Source: Brevibacterium renqingii (lineage in GTDB: Bacteria; Actinomycetota; Actinomycetes; Actinomycetales; Brevibacteriaceae). Taken from it: a stretch of DNA of 64,000 bases. The stretch spans positions 1-64,000 of the forward strand of contig NZ_JADBHF010000010.1 in NCBI RefSeq assembly GCF_017808105.1, written 5' to 3'. The position numbers were made by a program, and so were the translations under genes. Under the pieces are notes generated by a model. That model was not told the origin of the DNA. It did not search any database and was given only the letters and a program-made list of their open reading frames with translations. Below are positions 34,499 to 42,775 of the stretch, one piece after another; within the stretch, counting starts at the first letter, position 1, and each line of letters begins with the position of its first letter.

Positions 34499-35670
34499 AG
34501 AACGCTCCGGGACAGTTCGTCCTCGATGCGCTCGTTGAGCACATCCTCGATCTCGGGCACCTGGATCTTCTGGATCACCTCGTTGAAGAACCCGCGCACC
34601 ACGAGCTGACGGGCGACCTCTTCGGGAATGCCGCGGCTCATGAGATAGAACAGGTGCTCCTCGTCGAAGCGTCCCGTCGAGGAGGCATGCCCGGCGCCTT
34701 CGATGTCGCCGGTCTCGATCTCGAGGTTCGGCACCGAGTCCGCCCGCGCCCCGTCGGTGAGGATGAGGTTGCGGTTGAGTTCGTAGGTGTCGATGCCCAG
34801 AGCCTCGGGACGGATGAGCACATCGCCGATCCAGACGCTGCGTGCGTCCTTGCCCTGCAGAGCGCCCTTGTAGTGGACGTTCGAAGTCGCCTTCGCAGAG
34901 TTGTGGTCGATGTAGGTCCGGTGCTCGAGGTGCTGACCGGCATCGGCGAAGTAGAGACCGAGCAGTTCGGCCTCTCCGCCGGGCGCCGAATAGCGCACAT
35001 TCGTGTTCAGACGCACGATGTCACCGCCGAGGGTGATGTGGATGTGCTTGAACTTCGCATCCTTGCCCACGATCGCGTCGTGCTGGCCCATGTGCTGGGA
35101 ACCGTCGTCCCACAGCTGCAGGGACACGAAGGTGACATCCGCGCCGTCGCCGACGACGAGGGAGACGAGCTCCGAATAGCGGCTCAGTCCCTCATGCTCG
35201 ACGACGATGGTCGCCTTCGCGTTGGCCCCGACGGAGACGACGATGTGGCCATGGGTGATCTGGTCGCCCTGACCATCGGCATGGATGATCGCGGCCTTCT
35301 CCAGCTCCGTGTTCGCCGGCACCGAGTAGTGGGTGACGACGGGGGCGCGCTTGGCGGCCACGACCGAGGGCCGGTCCTCCGGCTCGAGGATGCCGAGCTC
35401 CTGAGCGGCCTCGAGGGAGATCTCCTCGACCGAGAGCCCTGTGGGCAGATCGGAGTCGATCTTCAGTCGTGCATCGGTGTCCTCATCGGCGAAGAAGTCG
35501 CTGATCTTGCGCACCGGCGAGAAGCGCCATTCCTCTTCGCGTCCGGTCGGAACGGGGAAGTCGGCAGGATCGAAGCTGCGGGTGCGGTCGTCGCGCTTGG
35601 ACAGCGGAACGTGGACGTCCCCGCCGTGCGAATGCTCCGAGACTCCGAGTGGGTTGGTGGTATCTGTCAC
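34495..35670 (-). CDS. sufD: Fe-S scaffold protein SufD
   Basis: A 391-residue SufB/D-family protein with the C-terminal beta-helix (HHKGALQGK-type HYKGALQGKDARSVW, then [19 protein letters not shown]). GTG at 35670 is chosen for the AAGGAG seven bases ahead; an upstream in-frame reading overlaps the end of sufB. Forms SufBC2D with SufB and SufC. Confidence 0.94.
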   Translation of the reverse strand: MTDTTNPLGVSEHSHGGDVHVPLSKRDDRTRSFDPADFPVPTGREEEWRFSPVRKISDFFADEDTDARLKIDSDLPTGLSVEEISLEAAQELGILEPEDRPSVVAAKRAPVVTHYSVPANTELEKAAIIHADGQGDQITHGHIVVSVGANAKATIVVEHEGLSRYSELVSLVVGDGADVTFVSLQLWDDGSQHMGQHDAIVGKDAKFKHIHITLGGDIVRLNTNVRYSAPGGEAELLGLYFADAGQHLEHRTYIDHNSAKATSNVHYKGALQGKDARSVWIGDVLIRPEALGIDTYELNRNLILTDGARADSVPNLEIETGDIEGAGHASSTGRFDEEHLFYLMSRGIPEEVARQLVVRGFFNEVIQKIQVPEIEDVLNERIEDELSRSVL

Positions 35671-35713
35671 GTGAAAACTCCTTGTCAGGCAGGTCGGTGG
35701 TGGGCGGAGAGGA

Positions 35714-37144
35714 TCAGCCCACTGCACCTTCCATCTGCAGTTCGATGAGGCGGTTGAGTTCGAGCGCGTACTCCATCGGCAGCTCACGCGCGATCGGCTC
35801 GACGAAGCCGCGCACGATCATCGCCATCGCCTCGGTCTCCTCCATACCGCGGGACATGAGGTAGAACAGCTGGTCCTCACTGACCTTCGATACGGTCGCC
35901 TCGTGACCGAGAGTGACATCGTCTTCACGGATGTCGATGTAGGGGTATGTGTCCGAGCGGGAGATGTTGTCGACGAGCAGAGCATCGCAGAGGACGTTGT
36001 TCGACGAGCCCTCGGCTCCCGGATGCACGTGCACGAGACCGCGGTATCCGGCGCGGCCGCCGCTGCGGGCGACGGACTTCGACACGATCGACGAATGCGT
36101 GTTCGGTGCGGCGTGGACCATCTTCGCACCGGTGTCCTGGTGCTGTCCCTCGCCCGCGAAGGCCACGGCCAGGGTCTCACCGCGAGCGTGCTCGCCGGTC
36201 ATCCACACGCCGGGGTACTTCATGGTCACCTTCGAGCCGATGTTGCCATCGACCCACTCCATCTGTGCGCCCTCCTCGGCGATGGCCCGCTGGGTGACGA
36301 GGTTGTAGACGTTGTTCGACCAGTTCTGGATCGTCGTGTAGCGGACGTGGGCGTCCTTCTTCACGATGATCTCGACGACGGCCGAGTGCAGGGAGTCGGT
36401 GTTGTAGATCGGAGCGGTGCAGCCCTCGACGTAGTGCACATGGGAGCCTTCGTCGGCGATGATGAGCGTGCGCTCGAACTGGCCCATGTTCTCCGTGTTG
36501 ATGCGGAAGTAGGCCTGCAGCGGGATCTCGACATGAACGCCCTTGGGCACATAGATGAAGGATCCGCCGGACCACACAGCGGTGTTGAGCGCAGCGAACT
36601 TGTTGTCACCGGCCGGGATGACCGAACCGAAGTACTCTTCGAACAGCTCGGGGTGCTCACGCAGACCGGTATCCGTGTCGAGGAAGATGACGCCCTGCGA
36701 CTCGAGTTCCTCGTTGATCTTGTGGTAGACGACCTCGGACTCGTACTGGGCGGCGACGCCGGCGACGAGGCGCTGCTTCTCGGCCTCGGGGATGCCCAGA
36801 CGGTCATAGGTGTTGCGGATGTCCTCGGGCAGATCTTCCCATGTCTGGGCCTGGCCCTCGGTCGAGCGCACGAAGTACTTGATGTCGTCGAAGGGCAGCG
36901 TCGACAGATCCGCGCCCCAGCTGGGCAGCGGCTTCTTGTCGTAGAGGCGCAGAGCCTTGAGCCGACGCTTGAGCATCCACTCCGGTTCGTCCTTGAGCTT
37001 CGAGATGTTGCGGACGACGTCCTCGTTCAGGCCGCGCTCGGCGGTCAGCCCCTTGTCGTCTTCGTCACGCCAACCGTATGCGTACTGCCCGAGGTCTTTG
37101 AGCTCGGGATTCGCATCGATGATCCGATTGCCTGTGTCAGTCAT
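35714..37144 (-). CDS. sufB: Fe-S scaffold protein SufB
   Basis: A 476-residue protein of normal SufB length. Core motifs are [33 protein letters not shown] and [20 protein letters not shown] near the C-terminal third. The Cys in EGC is a conserved sulfur-path residue. Its ATG overlaps the sufR stop (ATGA) and has a strong AAGGAGGT site. Confidence 0.95.
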   Translation of the reverse strand: MTDTGNRIIDANPELKDLGQYAYGWRDEDDKGLTAERGLNEDVVRNISKLKDEPEWMLKRRLKALRLYDKKPLPSWGADLSTLPFDDIKYFVRSTEGQAQTWEDLPEDIRNTYDRLGIPEAEKQRLVAGVAAQYESEVVYHKINEELESQGVIFLDTDTGLREHPELFEEYFGSVIPAGDNKFAALNTAVWSGGSFIYVPKGVHVEIPLQAYFRINTENMGQFERTLIIADEGSHVHYVEGCTAPIYNTDSLHSAVVEIIVKKDAHVRYTTIQNWSNNVYNLVTQRAIAEEGAQMEWVDGNIGSKVTMKYPGVWMTGEHARGETLAVAFAGEGQHQDTGAKMVHAAPNTHSSIVSKSVARSGGRAGYRGLVHVHPGAEGSSNNVLCDALLVDNISRSDTYPYIDIREDDVTLGHEATVSKVSEDQLFYLMSRGMEETEAMAMIVRGFVEPIARELPMEYALELNRLIELQMEGAVG

Positions 37145-37860
37145 CGTGAACCTCCTTGAGGTCGATCATTGCTGTGGATGAGTGGTCTGGTCAGTTCCGA
37201 TGTCGGAATGTGGGTGGTGCACACATGGTCTCCCTGTGCCAGCGAGGACAGCCGTCTGACGTCCACGCGGAGGTAGTCGGAGAACATCGCGAGCTCTGCT
37301 TCGCAGATCTCCGGGAACTCCGCGGCCACGGCCTGGATCGGACAGTGCCCCTGACACAGCTGCATCGCTTCGAGAGGGGTCCCGGCCGCGACAGGTGTCG
37401 CCGAGGCGGCGTACCCTTCCCGTGTCAGAGCGGTCGCCAGCGCTCGGGAACGCGATGCCACGGTGGTTCCACCGCGCTTGTCGAGTTCGGGTCCGAGTCG
37501 ATCCCGCAGACGAGCCACGAGGTCCTCGGTGAATCCCTCGACCGCTGACTTGCCGTGCCGGTCCTCCATGTAGCGGAGGATGTTCACGGCCAGCTCGTCA
37601 TAGGAATGGCTGACCGAGTCGTGTCCGGCCGCCGTGACCACATAGTGTCTGGCCGGTCGTCCTCTGCCCGCCTGCTTGCCGGCGAGCTCTCGAACCTCGA
37701 TGAGGCCCTCGGTCTCCAGCGCATCCAGGTGACGACGGATCGCCGCCGGGGTCAGGTCGAGGGCTTTGGCCAATGACGAAGCGGTGATCGGACCTTCGTC
37801 GAGCACCGACTGGAAGACCTTCTGCCGGGTTCGGCGATCCTCCGTGTCGTTTGCAGCCAT
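37141..37860 (-). CDS. sufR: SufR, Fe-S-responsive repressor of the suf operon
   Basis: A 239-residue protein with an N-terminal winged helix-turn-helix (about 12-60) and a basic stretch [13 protein letters not shown]. Four cysteines in the C-terminal half, Cys169, Cys173, Cys186 and Cys214, are suitable [4Fe-4S] ligands. SufR represses suf when clusters are plentiful. It is the first gene of its operon, with a CAAC-N6-GTTG operator candidate 22 bp upstream and an excellent AAGGAGGTGG site. Confidence 0.92.
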   Translation of the reverse strand: MAANDTEDRRTRQKVFQSVLDEGPITASSLAKALDLTPAAIRRHLDALETEGLIEVRELAGKQAGRGRPARHYVVTAAGHDSVSHSYDELAVNILRYMEDRHGKSAVEGFTEDLVARLRDRLGPELDKRGGTTVASRSRALATALTREGYAASATPVAAGTPLEAMQLCQGHCPIQAVAAEFPEICEAELAMFSDYLRVDVRRLSSLAQGDHVCTTHIPTSELTRPLIHSNDRPQGGSR

Positions 37861-37881
37861 AATCCACCTCCTTGACTAACA

Positions 37882-37895
37882 CAACACTATTGTTG
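37882..37895. promoter_or_regulatory. Candidate SufR operator
   Basis: CAACACTATTGTTG is a perfect CAACA-N4-TGTTG inverted repeat, and fits CAAC-N6-GTTG, the form I recall for cyanobacterial SufR sites. It lies between sufR and its likely promoter, in the A/T-rich divergent region shared with the ABC exporter. Confidence 0.65.
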
Positions 37896-37951
37896 CGTAA
37901 TTTGTTTCGTAAAACTAGGTGAGCCTAACCACCGGTGCTTTCGACGCGTCG

Positions 37952-37957
37952 TAGAAT
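37952..37957 (+). promoter_or_regulatory. -10 box for a leaderless ABC exporter mRNA
   Basis: TAGAAT ends 6 nt before the GTG at 37964 and no ribosome binding site precedes that GTG, so translation is probably leaderless. Confidence 0.55.
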
Positions 37958-37963
37958 GGATGG

Positions 37964-38881
37964 GTGTCATCTTCGGCCCTGACCATTCGCGGTCTCCAGT
38001 ACTCCTACGGCGCCCACCGCGTCGTCGACGGAATCGACCTCACCGCGCGCTCCGGCTCCGTCCTCGGCGTCCTCGGGCCCAATGGAGCCGGCAAGTCCAC
38101 GACGATCTCCCTGGCTGTGGGCACGCGCCGCCCCGACGCCGGCACGGTCGAGATCTTCGGACACGATCCGGTCCGCGAGCATGCCACGACCTCACAGCTG
38201 GCCGGTGTGATGCTTCAGGACGGCGGGCTGCCGATGAGCGCGAAGCCTCTCCAGGTGTTGCGGCACCTCTCCTCGCTCTACGAGGATCCTCTGCCGATAG
38301 CAGAGCTGGCCGAACCGCTGGGCCTCCACGAATTCTCCGGCCGCACCATGCGCCGGCTCTCCGGCGGTCAGAAGCAGCGGGTGGCCCTCGCCGCCGCACT
38401 CATCGGCCGGCCGCGCCTGGTCTTCCTCGACGAGCCGAGCGCGGGCCTCGACCCGCAGGCGCGGGAGGTCGTCCACACGTTCGTCCGCGACCTCGCCGAT
38501 CGCGGAGTCGCGGTCGTCCTCACCACCCATGACCTCGCCGAGGCCGAAGAGCTCTCCGATGAGGTCGTCGTCATCGACCGCGGCCGCATCATCGCCCAGG
38601 GCGCCCCCGAGGAGCTGCGCAACGCCTCGGCGGATTCCCGCACCCTCGACATCAGGCTCGACCGACCGGCCCCGCCGGAACTGGTCTCGCGGATCAACGA
38701 CATCGCCCCCGCCTCGGCGCGCGGATCGGCCGTCGTCGTCGAGGAGGCACCGAACACGGCCCAGATCGCGGCCGTGTGTGCCGCGATCGCCGAGGCGGGA
38801 CTGCAGATCACGGACATGGACATGCACGCGCAGTCCCTGGCCGGGGTGTTCTTCGAACTGACCGGGAGGCCGCTGCGATGA
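37964..38881 (+). CDS. ABC transporter ATP-binding protein, divergent from suf
   Basis: A 305-residue ATPase of the DrrA/multidrug-exporter type: Walker A GPNGAGKST, signature LSGGQKQRVALAAAL, Walker B LVFLDEPSAGLD, followed by a 70-residue C-terminal domain. Coupled by ATGA to its permease. The pair precedes ctaA here and in mycobacteria (Rv1456c-Rv1459c region), hinting at a role in heme A or oxidase biogenesis, though the substrate is unknown. GTG start. Confidence 0.9.
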   Translation: MSSSALTIRGLQYSYGAHRVVDGIDLTARSGSVLGVLGPNGAGKSTTISLAVGTRRPDAGTVEIFGHDPVREHATTSQLAGVMLQDGGLPMSAKPLQVLRHLSSLYEDPLPIAELAEPLGLHEFSGRTMRRLSGGQKQRVALAAALIGRPRLVFLDEPSAGLDPQAREVVHTFVRDLADRGVAVVLTTHDLAEAEELSDEVVVIDRGRIIAQGAPEELRNASADSRTLDIRLDRPAPPELVSRINDIAPASARGSAVVVEEAPNTAQIAAVCAAIAEAGLQITDMDMHAQSLAGVFFELTGRPLR

Positions 38882-39609
38882 GAATGCGGCGAATCGCCTC
38901 CCAGACGAAGTTCGAGACCGTCTCCGTGCTCCGCAACGGCGAGCAGCTCCTGCTCTCCCTCGTCTTCCCCCTCGGCCTGCTGGTCTTCCTCGCGAAGACT
39001 CCGCTGCTGGCGGGTCTCGACATCATCGACTCCACGACCGATCCGCTGATCATCGCCGTACCGGGAGCGCTCAGCCTGAGTCTGGCCTCGAGCGCCTTCA
39101 CCGGGCAGGCGATCGCCACCGCCTTCGACCGCCGCTACGGGGTGCTGCGGCAGCTGGCCACGACCCCGTTGGGCACGAACGGGCTCATCCTCGGCAAGCT
39201 CGGGGCCGTCATCATGGTCGTGCTCATCCAGTTCGCACTGGTCTTCGCCGTGGCCTTCGGGCTCGGCTTCCGCGGTCCGATCGATGTCCTCGGACTCGTC
39301 CTCGCCACCGTATTGGGCACCGCGTCCCTGCTCTCGCTCGGACTGCTCATGGCCGGAACGGTCCGCGCCGAGGCGACCCTGGCGGCGACGAACCTCATCT
39401 GGGTTCTCATGGCCGGAGTCGGTGGTCTCGTCGTCGCACATCCGGGAGAATGGGGAACGGTCGTGGGCTATCTGCCGTCCGGAGCGCTCGGCGACGTCAT
39501 GCGCGCCGCCATCGGAGACGGCGGAATCGATATCAAGGCAGTCATCGTCCTCCTCGTATGGGGGCTGGTGGGAACGCTTGCAGCGCGCAGGTGGTTCCGT
39601 TTCGAATGA
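38878..39609 (+). CDS. ABC-2 type exporter permease
   Basis: A 243-residue membrane protein with about six hydrophobic segments, e.g. LLLSLVFPLGLLVFLA, then a loop with RRYGVLRQLATTPLG, the ABC-2 coupling region. The ATG overlaps the ATPase stop. Its partner is the ATP-binding protein upstream. Confidence 0.88.
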   Translation: MRMRRIASQTKFETVSVLRNGEQLLLSLVFPLGLLVFLAKTPLLAGLDIIDSTTDPLIIAVPGALSLSLASSAFTGQAIATAFDRRYGVLRQLATTPLGTNGLILGKLGAVIMVVLIQFALVFAVAFGLGFRGPIDVLGLVLATVLGTASLLSLGLLMAGTVRAEATLAATNLIWVLMAGVGGLVVAHPGEWGTVVGYLPSGALGDVMRAAIGDGGIDIKAVIVLLVWGLVGTLAARRWFRFE

Positions 39610-39617
39610 GGAGTGAA

Positions 39618-40520
39618 GTGGTCACGAAGAAGATCCGCATCGCCGCCTGGGCCATGCTCATCGCCCAGGGCGGAATCATCCTGAGCGGCGGCATCGTCCG
39701 ACTCACGGGTTCCGGGCTGGGCTGCTCGGATTGGCCCAAATGCACCCCGGATTCGCTCGTGGCCACTCGTGAGATGGGCATCCACAGCTACATCGAGTTC
39801 GGCAACCGGCTCATCGCGGTGGTCCTGGCCATCCTCGGCGTCGGCATCGCCCTCATGCTGTGGAGGCATCGGAAGAAGCGTCCCGATCTGTTCTGGCTCA
39901 ACATCGGCCTGCTCGCCATCGTGCCCGTCCAGGCCGTCGTCGGCGGCATCACCGTGTGGACGAAGCTCAATCCCTGGGTGGTCGCCGGACACTTCGTCCC
40001 CTCCGCGATCGCCGTCGGCGTCGCCACGTACTTCGTCCGCCGCACTTACGACAGCGGTGTCAGACTCACGACCAAGGCATCCGCCCCTCTGCCGGCGCTG
40101 GGCTGGATCATCCTCGCTCTGACGGCCGTCGTCGTCATCTTCGGCGTGCTCACCACCGGCGCCGGCCCGCACTCGGGTTCGACGATGTCGACCCGCAACG
40201 GCCTCGACAACATCTGGATCACCCGTGCCCACGCCTTCCCCGTCTGGCTGCTCGTCATCGCGACCGTCGCTTCCCTGGTGATCGCGAAGCGCAAGGGCCA
40301 GTCGGCGATGGTCGCCCCGCTGGGTGTGCTCCTCGGCGTGGAGATCGCGCAGGGACTCATCGGATATGTGCAGTACTTCCTCGGAGTCCCCGAACTGCTC
40401 GTCGCCCTCCATATGGTCGGCCTCTCCGCGACCATCGCGGCAAGCGTCGCCGTCCTCGACAGCGCCTACCCGAGGAGCACGGACGCCGAGAGCGGACGCT
40501 CCCTGACTGCGGTCGCCTGA
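39618..40520 (+). CDS. ctaA: Heme A synthase
   Basis: A 300-residue protein with eight predicted helices. It has the SGGIVRLTGSGLGCSDWPKC opening with a Cys pair, EFGNRLIA with a conserved Glu and nearby histidines, and a second half with RAHAFPVW and LHMVGLSATI. It oxidises heme O to heme A. GTG 39618 follows GAGGAG; an ATG at 39606 overlaps the permease stop but lacks a ribosome site. Either is possible. Confidence 0.93.
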   Translation: MVTKKIRIAAWAMLIAQGGIILSGGIVRLTGSGLGCSDWPKCTPDSLVATREMGIHSYIEFGNRLIAVVLAILGVGIALMLWRHRKKRPDLFWLNIGLLAIVPVQAVVGGITVWTKLNPWVVAGHFVPSAIAVGVATYFVRRTYDSGVRLTTKASAPLPALGWIILALTAVVVIFGVLTTGAGPHSGSTMSTRNGLDNIWITRAHAFPVWLLVIATVASLVIAKRKGQSAMVAPLGVLLGVEIAQGLIGYVQYFLGVPELLVALHMVGLSATIAASVAVLDSAYPRSTDAESGRSLTAVA

Positions 40521-40681
40521 GCTCGCGTCACGTCCATCTCCTGATCATCACACCCACGTCTCCATCACGCGGAGAAGCAGCCCTGATGCCACGGACCGGG
40601 GCTGCCTCATCGCACCCGGGAGCACACGTCGGGGCCTTCTGATCTCGAACGGCACGGACTTCATCGGCCCTCGACCGGCCC
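40521..40681. other. Non-coding region after ctaA
   Basis: No gene is recognised. A weak hairpin, GCAGCCC (40577-40583) with GGGCTGC (40599-40605), could end ctaA transcription. Confidence 0.4.
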
Positions 40682-40828
40682 TGACGCCCGCGGTGGGAAC
40701 GGCGGGATACGACCTGGATCCTCAGGAGTCCGCGGGGGAACTGTCTGAGTTCGCGGTCGAGCTGCCGGAATCAGCGGCGGGAAGCCTGAGTCCGCAGTGG
40801 AGGTTCCCAGGTTCGCGATGGTGATACG
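40682..40828. repeat. Degenerate 21-bp tandem array between ctaA and ctaB
   Basis: About seven units recur every 20-22 bp with a core near GAGTCCGCGGTGGAA; cores start at roughly 40683, 40704, 40726, 40747, 40768, 40788 and 40809. The second and last units are weak. A period of 21 bp equals two DNA turns and also seven codons. A 43-codon frame from GTG 40693 runs through it, giving loose heptads (ESAGELS, EFAVELP, ESAAGSL), without a ribosome site, so I do not call it a gene. Confidence 0.55.
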
Positions 40829-40830
40829 AG

Positions 40831-40884
40831 TCGAGGCCGGTTCCTGTCGATACCGCTGTGCGGTTCGACCGGAACCGGCCTCGA
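40831..40884. terminator. Long hairpin between ctaA and ctaB
   Basis: A 14-bp perfect stem (40831-40844 with 40871-40884) encloses an inner stem of GTCGA/TCGAC and CCGC/GCGG. It lies 56 bp after the ctaB stop and ends the gap between the convergent genes. Probably the ctaB terminator. Confidence 0.7.
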
Positions 40885-40939
40885 TTCACACGCTGCGGGA
40901 ACGCAGGTGCGCAGACAGCTCAGGGGCAGCCCCGGGTTG

Positions 40940-41926
40940 TCACCAGATGCCGGGGATGAGCGTTTCGACGAAGGGGTCGACGGCCACGGCGAGGAAGAGC
41001 AGCGAGAGGTACGTGATCGAACCGTGGAAGACCTTCATGGCCCGCAGCGATGTGCCGTCCTTGCCCTTCTTGGCCCTTGAGACCAGTGAGTAGCACGAGA
41101 ACAGGAACCAGGCTCCGGCGCCGACGGCCACGATCGTGTAGACCGGACCCATCGGGGCGACGGGAATGAGCGCCAGAGAACAGGCGATCATCGCCCACGT
41201 GTAGAGGATCATCTGCCGACCGACGGAGGTCGGCGGAACCTTCGAAGGCAGCATGGGCACGTCGGCCGCGTCGTAGTCGGCCTTGTACTTGATCGCCAGC
41301 GGCCAGTAGTGCGGGGGTGTCCAGAAGAACACGACGAGGAAGAGCAGCACCGGCTCCCAGGCCACTCCCCCGGTCACAGCAGACCAGCCGATGAGCACCG
41401 GCATGCAGCCGGCCGCTCCGCCCCATACGATGTTCTGCGAGGTGCGGCGCTTGAGGATGAGGGTGTAGAAGACGGCGTAGAGCAGGATCGCACAGGCGGT
41501 GAGACCGGCCGTGACCCAGTTCGTGAATCCTCCGAGCCAGAAGATCGAGCCGAGGCCGAGCACGATCGCGAAGATCAGTGCGGCACGAGGGCTGATCTCA
41601 CCCGTGACGAGAGGGCGGTCCTTCGTCCGCTCCATCTTCGCATCGATGTCGCGATCGACGTAGCAGTTGAAGACAGAGGCCGAGGCCGCAGCGGCGGCAC
41701 CGCCGATGAGCGTATTGATGACAAGCCAGATGTTCGGCATGCCGTGTGCGGCCAGGAACATCACGGGCGCGGTGGTGACCAGGAGCAGCTCGATGACGCG
41801 CGGCTTCGTCAGCGCGATATAGGCGCTGATGATCGATCGCGGTCGGGCGGAGAGATCCCGCTCGTCGATGACCCTCTGCAGAGGACGTTCGCTCTGCTCT
41901 TCCCGGTGCTGACGAAGTTTGCTCAC
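40940..41926 (-). CDS. ctaB: Protoheme IX farnesyltransferase (heme O synthase)
   Basis: A 328-residue UbiA prenyltransferase with about nine helices. The two Asp-rich motifs are NCYVDRDIDAKMERTKDRPL and YDAADVPML; KPRVIELLLVT is the entry. It makes heme O from heme B and farnesyl-PP for CtaA to convert to heme A. GTG at 41926 with a -10 box 7 nt ahead, so probably leaderless. It is convergent with ctaA rather than co-transcribed. Confidence 0.95.
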   Translation of the reverse strand: MSKLRQHREEQSERPLQRVIDERDLSARPRSIISAYIALTKPRVIELLLVTTAPVMFLAAHGMPNIWLVINTLIGGAAAAASASVFNCYVDRDIDAKMERTKDRPLVTGEISPRAALIFAIVLGLGSIFWLGGFTNWVTAGLTACAILLYAVFYTLILKRRTSQNIVWGGAAGCMPVLIGWSAVTGGVAWEPVLLFLVVFFWTPPHYWPLAIKYKADYDAADVPMLPSKVPPTSVGRQMILYTWAMIACSLALIPVAPMGPVYTIVAVGAGAWFLFSCYSLVSRAKKGKDGTSLRAMKVFHGSITYLSLLFLAVAVDPFVETLIPGIW

Positions 41927-41933
41927 GGCCCCG

Positions 41934-41962
41934 ATTCTACCTGCTGTCGAATTTTTTGCCAG
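41934..41962 (-). promoter_or_regulatory. Leaderless promoter of ctaB
   Basis: On the minus strand CTGGCA (41962..41957) and TAGAAT (41939..41934) are 17 bp apart, and the -10 ends 7 nt before the GTG at 41926. Confidence 0.55.
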
Positions 41963-42021
41963 TCGCGCGGGCTCATGTTGCGAAGCCGATGAGGCCGTCG
42001 CCGAGCGTCTCCCCTCGGCAG

Positions 42022-42549
42022 TCAACGGCGAGCGGATTCGCGGACGATGTGGACGAGGAAGGCCACTGCGGCACAGACGGGGGCGAGGAGGACGACTTGC
42101 ACGATGAGTGCGGAGACGAGTGTCAGCGAGGCGCTCGAGGCATCTGTGCCGAGGACTGTGACGTCGACGCCGACTCCGAGCAGACCGGTGACCACGGCAT
42201 AGATCAGCGCCGTCGTCCAGACCAATCCGCCGCGACGGGCGGTGAGCATGACGACGAACGCAGCGATGAAGGGAGTCAGCAGGAGCAGCGTCCCCAGTGC
42301 CCAGAGGACCAGCTCGCCGGTGTCCCAGCCGCCGCGCAGAGGCTGCCCCAGCGAGGAGGAGACCGCGATCGTGGTGAGGATGAACAGGAAGGGGATGCCC
42401 AGACCGATCCGGGAGACGAATCGGCGTGCGCCGAATGTCAGAGCGGCCGCCTCGGCGAGGTCCGGCCTCTTGGCCGCTCCCCACTTCGGCTGCTCGTCCG
42501 CGCCGCGGACGGCAGCGGCATCGCTGACCGGTTTCGCTCCTTCGCTCAC
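42022..42549 (-). CDS. Hypothetical four-helix membrane protein
   Basis: A 175-residue protein with a charged N-terminal 45 residues and four hydrophobic segments, e.g. IGLGIPFLFILTTIAV, LVLWALGTLLLLTPFIAAFVV, ALIYAVVTGLLGVGVDV and LVSALIVQVVLLAPVCAAVAF. I do not recognise the family. GTG 42549 follows GAAGGGAAAAC; longer readings to 42645 run into the -10 box. It lies 95 bp upstream of ctaB on the same strand. Confidence 0.65.
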   Translation of the reverse strand: MSEGAKPVSDAAAVRGADEQPKWGAAKRPDLAEAAALTFGARRFVSRIGLGIPFLFILTTIAVSSSLGQPLRGGWDTGELVLWALGTLLLLTPFIAAFVVMLTARRGGLVWTTALIYAVVTGLLGVGVDVTVLGTDASSASLTLVSALIVQVVLLAPVCAAVAFLVHIVRESARR

Positions 42550-42643
42550 CGTTTTCCCTTCACGCTCGCGGTCGTCGTCTCGCGCAAGTCGCCTTCGCAT
42601 CAGGACCCGCTCCTGCGCGGTCCGAGACTGTGCGCGCGACCAC

Positions 42644-42649
42644 ACTCTA
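42644..42649 (-). promoter_or_regulatory. -10 box of the membrane protein gene
   Basis: TAGAGT (minus strand, 42649..42644) is a good -10 and lies exactly at an alternative in-frame ATG (42645), which therefore cannot be the start. Confidence 0.45.
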
Positions 42650-42727
42650 CCCGTCGGTAGCCGGAAAGTCCCGCAGCTGCTCTGATCAGCCTGTGATGAC
42701 GCTCAGCGAATCAGGCGCCCGGCGCGG

Positions 42728-42733
42728 TAGAGT
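42728..42733 (+). promoter_or_regulatory. Candidate -10 box of the tkt-tal-pgi operon
   Basis: TAGAGT lies 42 bp before the tkt ATG. No convincing -35 is visible. Confidence 0.4.
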
Positions 42734-42775
42734 TTGATTGCACGCTCTCAGCCGAACGAAGGATCGCTCGAAGAC

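Noticed and set aside
40693..40824. Small 43-codon frame through the 21-bp repeat
   Set aside because: No ribosome binding site or recognisable protein; the heptad-like pattern follows from the 21-bp DNA period.
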